The notes under the pieces: model-generated | Database searches by the model: none | Told to the model about the DNA's origin: nothing | Seen by the model: only the letters and a program-made list of their open reading frames with translations | From: Anthostomella pinea | Taxonomy: Eukaryota; Ascomycota; Sordariomycetes; Xylariales; Xylariaceae | Assembly: GCA_963556695.1 (NCBI GenBank) | Contig: CAUWAG010000018.1 | Location: 4,030,001-4,094,000, forward strand | Reading direction: 5' to 3' | Length of the DNA stretch: 64,000 bases | Translations under genes and position numbers: made by a program | Part shown: piece by piece, positions 58,401-64,000 of the stretch | Layout: each line of letters starts with the position of its first letter | Numbering within the stretch: position 1 is the first letter of the stretch

Positions 58401-59846
58401 GGTCTCCATCAAAAGTTCCGAGGATGATCGTCGGTACGAACACGAACCGCGCCGCCCTCCCATCGTGCATCCTCTCTGTTCGTATAAAAGGCGTCCAATA
58501 CAGTAGGTACTGTACGTAATATGCTGGGCCTTAGCCTCCTCAACCTCCTCATGCACTCTACATATGGTAGCCATAACCACCAGTTGCCCAAAATTCCATT
58601 CACTTCAAGTGATACTATCACTGAAAAAGGAGGCAACTACAGACGAGAGAGGTGGGTGCGGGCTGACGACTCAGCTGGACCATCACCCACCAGCCAGCCC
58701 CCTCTCGGAACTGCCTTCTCTCCAGTTCCTCTTTTCTAATCTCCACTTTACCCCATCCTCGTCGATTCAAGCCATGGCAGCTAGTTATGGACCTTAATGG
58801 TCCCGTCTCTTCGCGTCGTTCGGCATGACCTTTTCCAGATGCATGTGATTGTTACCCATGAGCTGCCGCCACTTGTACCTAGGTAACAATAAGAGCCGCG
58901 GTCGTCTATCGCATGACTACCGGCCGTGAATGACATAGCTCACCCTCCCCCCATGATACAAGTATAGCAAGGCAGATTCGAGTTAGGCCATCCTTCAGAT
59001 CACGAGCCCTCACTCCGAGGAACCCTGCCCTGCCATTCATGCGAATCTTTGCAGTCTATATCAGACGTTTCGACCGACAGTCGCACAGTCTGTCTGATAT
59101 ATCAGCACTTCACGCAGGTGGCTTCACTCCATGTCAGCACCACTATCCGCTGTCCCATTTCTTTAAATTGTACTGAGGACTTATCAAAACTATAATCCTC
59201 AAGTCTGAGATTTCTCGCTTCGTTGCTCCAGCCACTACGACTCAAGTCTTCCTTGCCTCTTCAGTCTCGAGGAAAGCTGGGTTGATACAGCCCTAACTAT
59301 ATGGCATGCCAGGGCCAGTCAGACGATCGAGCCATCAGAGCCGAAGCCTTGAGCTACTCAGATGTCCCGCTAGCTTCTCTCCTTCAACCGAGTCATACTT
59401 CTCCATGCTCATCCCCACCTCCCTTAGACTACTCCAACATGCAACTTCTTCCTTCCTGGCCAATGGCTTGCGCATCAGCTGTAGCTCAGGCAAGGAAATG
59501 TTTCAGGAAGATATCCTACGAAGCCAAGATAATAAAGGCCACATAAGATACCTGCCATCTGCGAGATTTGTTCAAGATTCGGCAGGCGTGTCCCTACAGA
59601 ACTCCGAGCCATCGGCCATGGTGACTGCCGTATTCTTTTCTCAGCTGCGTCGTCCTTGACAGAACGTGTCGCTTCAGGCAGAAACAGCCTGATCCGACGA
59701 CTATGAGGGAGGCTAATAACAGGATGCCGCGAGGGACAACGAGCAGGACACCGTTGACAGTAATGCTGCAGTGGGTGGAGGAATCGGTTGTGCGCTCAAA
59801 GCGCGGCGCCGCTACGTCTTTTGCAAGCGAGTTTGAGCGGCTACGC
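55495..59846. other. Long intergenic region, no convincing gene
   Basis: The first ~600 bp are the promoter/leader of the LPMO gene. A minus-strand frame 57586-57284 (100 codons, from an ATG) has six Cys and a GGIIAGSGGSTCGWC segment but no signal peptide. Plus-strand frames near 59301-59659 are Ser/Pro-rich and unconvincing. A CCCATT-type repeat lies at 58320-58375. The last part is the 3' flank of the Pbp1 homologue. Confidence 0.45.
58320..58375 (+). repeat. CCATTC/CCATCT hexamer microsatellite
   Basis: Tandem CCATTCC/CCATCTC-type units in non-coding DNA. Confidence 0.8.
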
Positions 59847-62800
59847 TCACTTGGCTTCATCCTGACCGTCAGAAGCTCGAGCTTGAGGTCCTGTGGGGAC
59901 TGCATGACCACCCTGCGGGCCATGATGCTGATTGTGCTGATTGTGGCCTTGGTAGTTCTTGTTGAAGTTATTGCTTCCGTTTCGGTGAGGCGGTCCTCCA
60001 TACTGGTGCATCTGCTGCGGACTAGTACCGAATTGTTGTGGACCCGCATTGTTGTAGGGCCGCATGTTGTTCACTTGTTTCTCATGTGTTAGCTTCCGGC
60101 TCTTTGGCACGAAGCCTCTCTTGGAATACTCACTTTGGCCCTGTTGGGGTACGAAAGGCTGTTGGTATGACATGTTTGGGCTCTGCGCGTACACTGGCTG
60201 ACCCTGCTGAGAGCCTTGGTGGACCATCATGGGTGCTGAAGGGCGGCCAGGACTGGGATATCCGTTGGCACCAGGCATCGGTTGGGGTGTCCCGCCGGGG
60301 CCCATATATGGCTGGGCGCCAGGATACATGGGCATCTGGGGAGGCCCAGTGATCATTCCTTGTGATCCCATGAACTGAGGCTGCATCATCATGTGTGCAC
60401 TCATGCCTCCTGGCTGTTGAGGCAGATACTGTGCATTGTTTGAAAGACTTCGGTTGTACTGGTTCATCTGTGGTGCACCAGGCCCCATGTATGGCTGCAT
60501 ACCATGTTGATTGTAGGCCATTTGGGGTGTCGTATGCATAACGGGCGGGGGGTAGGCCATCTGCATTTGAGCCATTCTCGGCGAAGAGAACGACTGCTGG
60601 GAATTCGAGTGCATCATCCTATGATCGTCTCCGCCGTTGAATGAAGCATGAGGAACAGGTGGGTGCTGACCGGGCTGCATCTGAATGTGGGGTACGTGAG
60701 GCGAGTGTCGTTGTCCAGCATTGAGCCCACCATGTTGCATGTGCAGAGGCAGCTGATGTTGGTGCGCTACATGTTGAGGAATGATATGCGGGGGGTTGGG
60801 AGTAGGCTGAGCATTGAAGGGCTGTCTCTCAAAATATTCTTCGTATGTTAGGCGCATGGTCGAGTCGGCCTTCTCATCGTCTGTACGCGAGCGCCAAGTG
60901 GGAGGGGTATCATAGGATGGTCGAAGACCGGCATTCTCGCTCCAGTTCTTCGTCTCGGGTGGCTGGATAGTCTTGGCGAAAGCCAATACATTGCACTTCT
61001 TCGGCTTGACTGCCTTGTTCTTGCTGATCTTTATGATCGTCGCGGTAGCAGGGGTAGCACCATGATGGGCATCGTTCGCATGGTTAATAGCCGAACGCGG
61101 ACTGGAACCGGCGCTGGGATGACCGTTTGGGCTGAAGCTGGGCGCAAAGGCATTGGGTCGGAATTCGTGGCTGTTCGGGTTCAACTTCCCGCCCATATGA
61201 CTCGGCACACCCAGACGGGCCGGTCCGCTAGGAGCCCCGGTAGGAGGCATCCGCAGCTCCGGGTGCACATTCTGTTTTTCTAAAGCACGAATGCGGCTGC
61301 TCAACCCGCCCTGACGGCCTGCTTGGGGCATGTGCTGTGGAGGCCGATTATTCGCGTAAGAAGCATAGTGAGTAGGCATACGGCCCCCTGGGGGCCGGTT
61401 GGGGGTTCCCGAGGGAGCAGCGATAGTTGCAGGGACGTTGGCGAGGGTGCGGGCTTTGTTCTCCGGGAGCGGCTGGGTAGTTGTGCTGGGTTGAGAGTCC
61501 TTCACGGTAGGCGTCTTCTTGTCCTTCGCAACAGCCTCTGCTTCTTTTCGTTTCGTAACTTCAGCAGCGTCTCGTTCCGCCTTCGCCTGAATCTGGCGCT
61601 GCTTCGCAGGATCCTTAGCAATGATACCAATCAGGTCCACAGGGACAGGTGTTGGCAGCTTGAAGCTATTCGCAAACTTCTTGAGCTCTGTCAGCTTCAC
61701 CTCCTTGTCTAACTTCGCCTTCTTGGAGCGGGCGACCTCGGCGTGGGCACGCTGTTGATTAGCGAACGACTTGAAATGATTGTAGACATCTTGTGTGACA
61801 GTCTCGGTTGCACTCGGTGCCACATTCTGGCCGTCCTTCGCCTGGGGTGACATGGTTCTACTGGTAGCAGCGGATGGTCTCATCGAAGCCGAGTTCGAGT
61901 TCTGATTTGCGAGCTTTACGTCTGAGCTTTTCTGTAATGATTCGGTCGTGGCCTCTGCCTTCGGCTCCGGCGTTTGAGTAGCGGCTGGTGCAGTTGTTAC
62001 ATCACCCTTGGGAACAGTTCGAGCTTTATTATCTTCCGGTTTGGCGAGTTGCGACGATATTATAGCGGGATCGACGGGTGCACCTTTGACATTGGTGGCG
62101 CCGGTGGGTGCTCGTCTTGCCCCCGGGTGGGTATACTTGCCAGGGTTGCCAGAGGGAGGGAAGTTTTGTCGATTGACAGCGCCGTATCTGTAACCAATTT
62201 AGTCTGGCTGTACTGCGACATGAAGGAGCTCTTGTGGAACTCACTTGTCTTCCTCATCACCACCTACGTCCTCGCCTCCAGCGTAATCCATCTTACGCTC
62301 TTCCGCCACATGGGAGGTCGCTGCAGCACTCCGCTCAATCTCCCGTGCCGTTCTGTCCGCAGCGGCCATTCTCTTATTGTAGTCAGGATGATTTTTGTTG
62401 ATGGGGGTGGTGTATATATTCTCATCGTACGTGGTCGTGATGCCGAACTGTTGCTTATTGGCATCGAATTGATCCCATTCCCGGCGGCCGGTTGTTGGCC
62501 TCTCCAAGGGCATGTCTGCCCCGTCCGACCCACTGGGGGCAACCCATGGTTGCAAGATCCGCTCGCGGCCAGGGCGAGCGGACGAGATCGCGGTATCAGT
62601 ACGGAAGCCGGCAGGCGTACCTAGAAGGCAACTTCATTAGCCTCGCGAAAGAGGACATGCAAGAGGCAAGCTTACCATTGGCCTTGGCATCACCTTTCGC
62701 AGTATTGCCTCCCATGGCTCTGGCGTCTGAAATGTCACGTTTCTGCATGGACATGTTCGAAATATCCTTGCTATGGTTTCCGTTGGTCGGGTTATTGGGC

Positions 62801-64000
62801 TTCTTCTGCTGGACCATTCTCAGGGTGTAGGTAGCCTCGGTCGAGGTGGTGACAAGACCTTCGAACTCGCGATCGTCCGTGAGGGCGACTCGAACCCTTT
62901 CACCCTGTTCAGAAGCACGAGTAAGCTTATGCTCACATCAAAATGCACAGTAATATCACAGATGGATAGTGGTGAGTGCAATTGATGTGTTGAGAGAGGG
63001 TGACGGATGAGGTGGTCGACAGAAGGATGGAGGAAAGTGGGAGTTTGGGGACAGGAGGCGAGGTGGAGGTGACGCGGGCCCGAGTTCAGTGGACAAGCTC
63101 CCGTGGGTTGACTTACTTGGTGAAGAGGACTAGGCAATGCTTGCTTGTCATGCGAGGACAAGCTGTGCAGTGCAGAGCCCGGCTGTCTTGATGTCGAGGT
63201 GACGGCACCCTCGGCCGATGCAGTAGCCTTCTTCTCCTTCTTCGACTGCTTCTTCTGCTGCTGGGTAGCAGATGGTCTGTGGGCGGGAAGCTGTGGTCAG
63301 CGCATGGAAAAACAAGGCAAAGGCCAAAAAAGAGCGCGAGGCGTGGTCGATTTGTACGGAAAGGAACAGCAGCTGCCTACCACGAGGGACTGGTGGTGCA
63401 GAGACACAAGGGGACCCAGGCGTGGGTGATGATGGGGAGGAAAAGTGCTTTGTTGTTGACTAGACCAACCGCAAGACCCAAGAGACACTGCAGACTGGAA
63501 GTTGCCAGAAAAAAAAGTGGTCAACTCGCTCTCTCTCACACACTCGAGGGCCAGGGAAAAGGGAAAAGGGCAGTGCGGGCCAGCAGTTGGCCACGGTACA
63601 CGGTACTGCAGTAGTGATGTACCCTTGCGCCCAGAATACGATGGCGGATGGCTGCCAGGTACAGCACGGACGACGGAGCACTGCGAAGAACAATAAAACA
63701 TGGGGTGGGTGTCTCACCTCGGAAGACTGGCTGTGCTGGTCGCCGACGCTCGCCAGTCGGCCTGATCCAGCTTGCTCTTGGTCGCGCTCGCGCTCTTGCT
63801 CTTGCTCGACCCGGTGTGGAACGAGGATCCAAGTTTCGCAAAGGAGGAGGAGGACGACGACAAGGGTGCGATGACGGAGCGAGCAGAGGCGCCTGTGCTG
63901 TTTGGTCGAGTCGACGAAGCTGCTGCTGCTGCTGCTGGAGAGGGAGCTTTGGAAGTCGAAGTGGAGTTTTTTGGGGAGGAGGGAGTTGTAGTTAGGATGG
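59847..64000 (-). CDS. pbp1: Pbp1 / ataxin-2 homologue, 5' end beyond the window
   Basis: Exons on the minus strand: (64000)-63718, 63276-63117, 62904-62676, 62620-62245, 62187-59847, with introns of 441, 212, 55 and 57 nt, all GT..AG with matching phase. The N terminus is Ser/Ala-rich and continues past the edge; no ATG is visible in the first exon. The LsmAD-preceding Lsm-like domain (GERVRVALTDDREFEGLVTT, ATYTLRMVQQKK) and the LsmAD domain (WDQFDANKQQFGITTTYDEN, KRMAAADRTAREIERSAA) are clear. GFRTDTAIS and ERILQPWV lie just before LsmAD. The long C terminus is Pro/Gln/Met/His-rich, prone to condensation. Pbp1 binds Pab1 and acts in stress granules, poly(A) control and TORC1 signalling. Confidence 0.95.

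Overview
The window is nuclear DNA of a filamentous ascomycete, most likely a sordariomycete. The genes are intron-containing, with short GT..AG introns mostly of 48-130 nt. They encode typical fungal proteins: a Sog2-type RAM component, an Mre11 nuclease, Tsc13, a Cce1/Ydc2 mitochondrial Holliday junction resolvase, an AA11 LPMO and a Pbp1/ataxin-2 homologue. AT-rich, TpA-rich stretches look like repeat-induced point mutation (RIP). No rRNA, tRNA, CRISPR or bacterial-type operon was seen. Exon borders were placed by eye from frame continuity and splice consensus.

Layout. 1-1394 (-): 5' part of a Kcs1-like inositol polyphosphate kinase gene running off the left edge. 1.4-12.3 kb: degenerate accessory DNA with a Tad-like LINE that has lost its reverse transcriptase core, and a serine carboxypeptidase (S10) gene broken by a ~1 kb AT-rich insertion and a frameshift. 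14.1-24.97 kb: TCP11/Sok1 homologue, mre11, a LicD/Mnn4-like secreted protein, and a ubiquitin-like plus WLM metalloprotease. 25-28.8 kb: a cluster of small mobile elements around the TSC13 homologue. 29-42 kb: conserved core genes (BLOC-1 subunit 1-like, compact RecQ helicase, Sog2, glutathione reductase, Cce1). 43.6-52.2 kb: accessory genes (secreted nucleoside hydrolase, decayed tandem small genes, a large unknown gene with frame breaks). 54.2-55.5 kb: AA11 chitin LPMO. 59.8-64 kb (-): Pbp1/ataxin-2 homologue running off the right edge.

The most unusual structure is in the mobile DNA. Three tiny inverted-repeat elements (75-76 bp, ~25-bp ends built from two TGGAATAA-type subrepeats) lie within 3 kb. 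One contains a 243-bp TG...CA element with a 4-bp target duplication (AATG); removing insert plus duplication leaves exactly 75 bp. The same 243-bp element sits at 12.9 kb with its own different 4-bp duplication (GGGA). The two copies differ at two bases, both TG to TA. A 5'-truncated LINE tail with a perfect 15-bp target duplication lies nearby.

Functionally, Mre11, RecQ and Cce1 all act in recombination and repair, Sog2 in morphogenesis signalling, Pbp1 in RNA granules and TOR signalling, Tsc13 in very-long-chain fatty acid synthesis, and Glr1 in redox balance. They are ordinary dispersed fungal genes, not a biosynthetic cluster.
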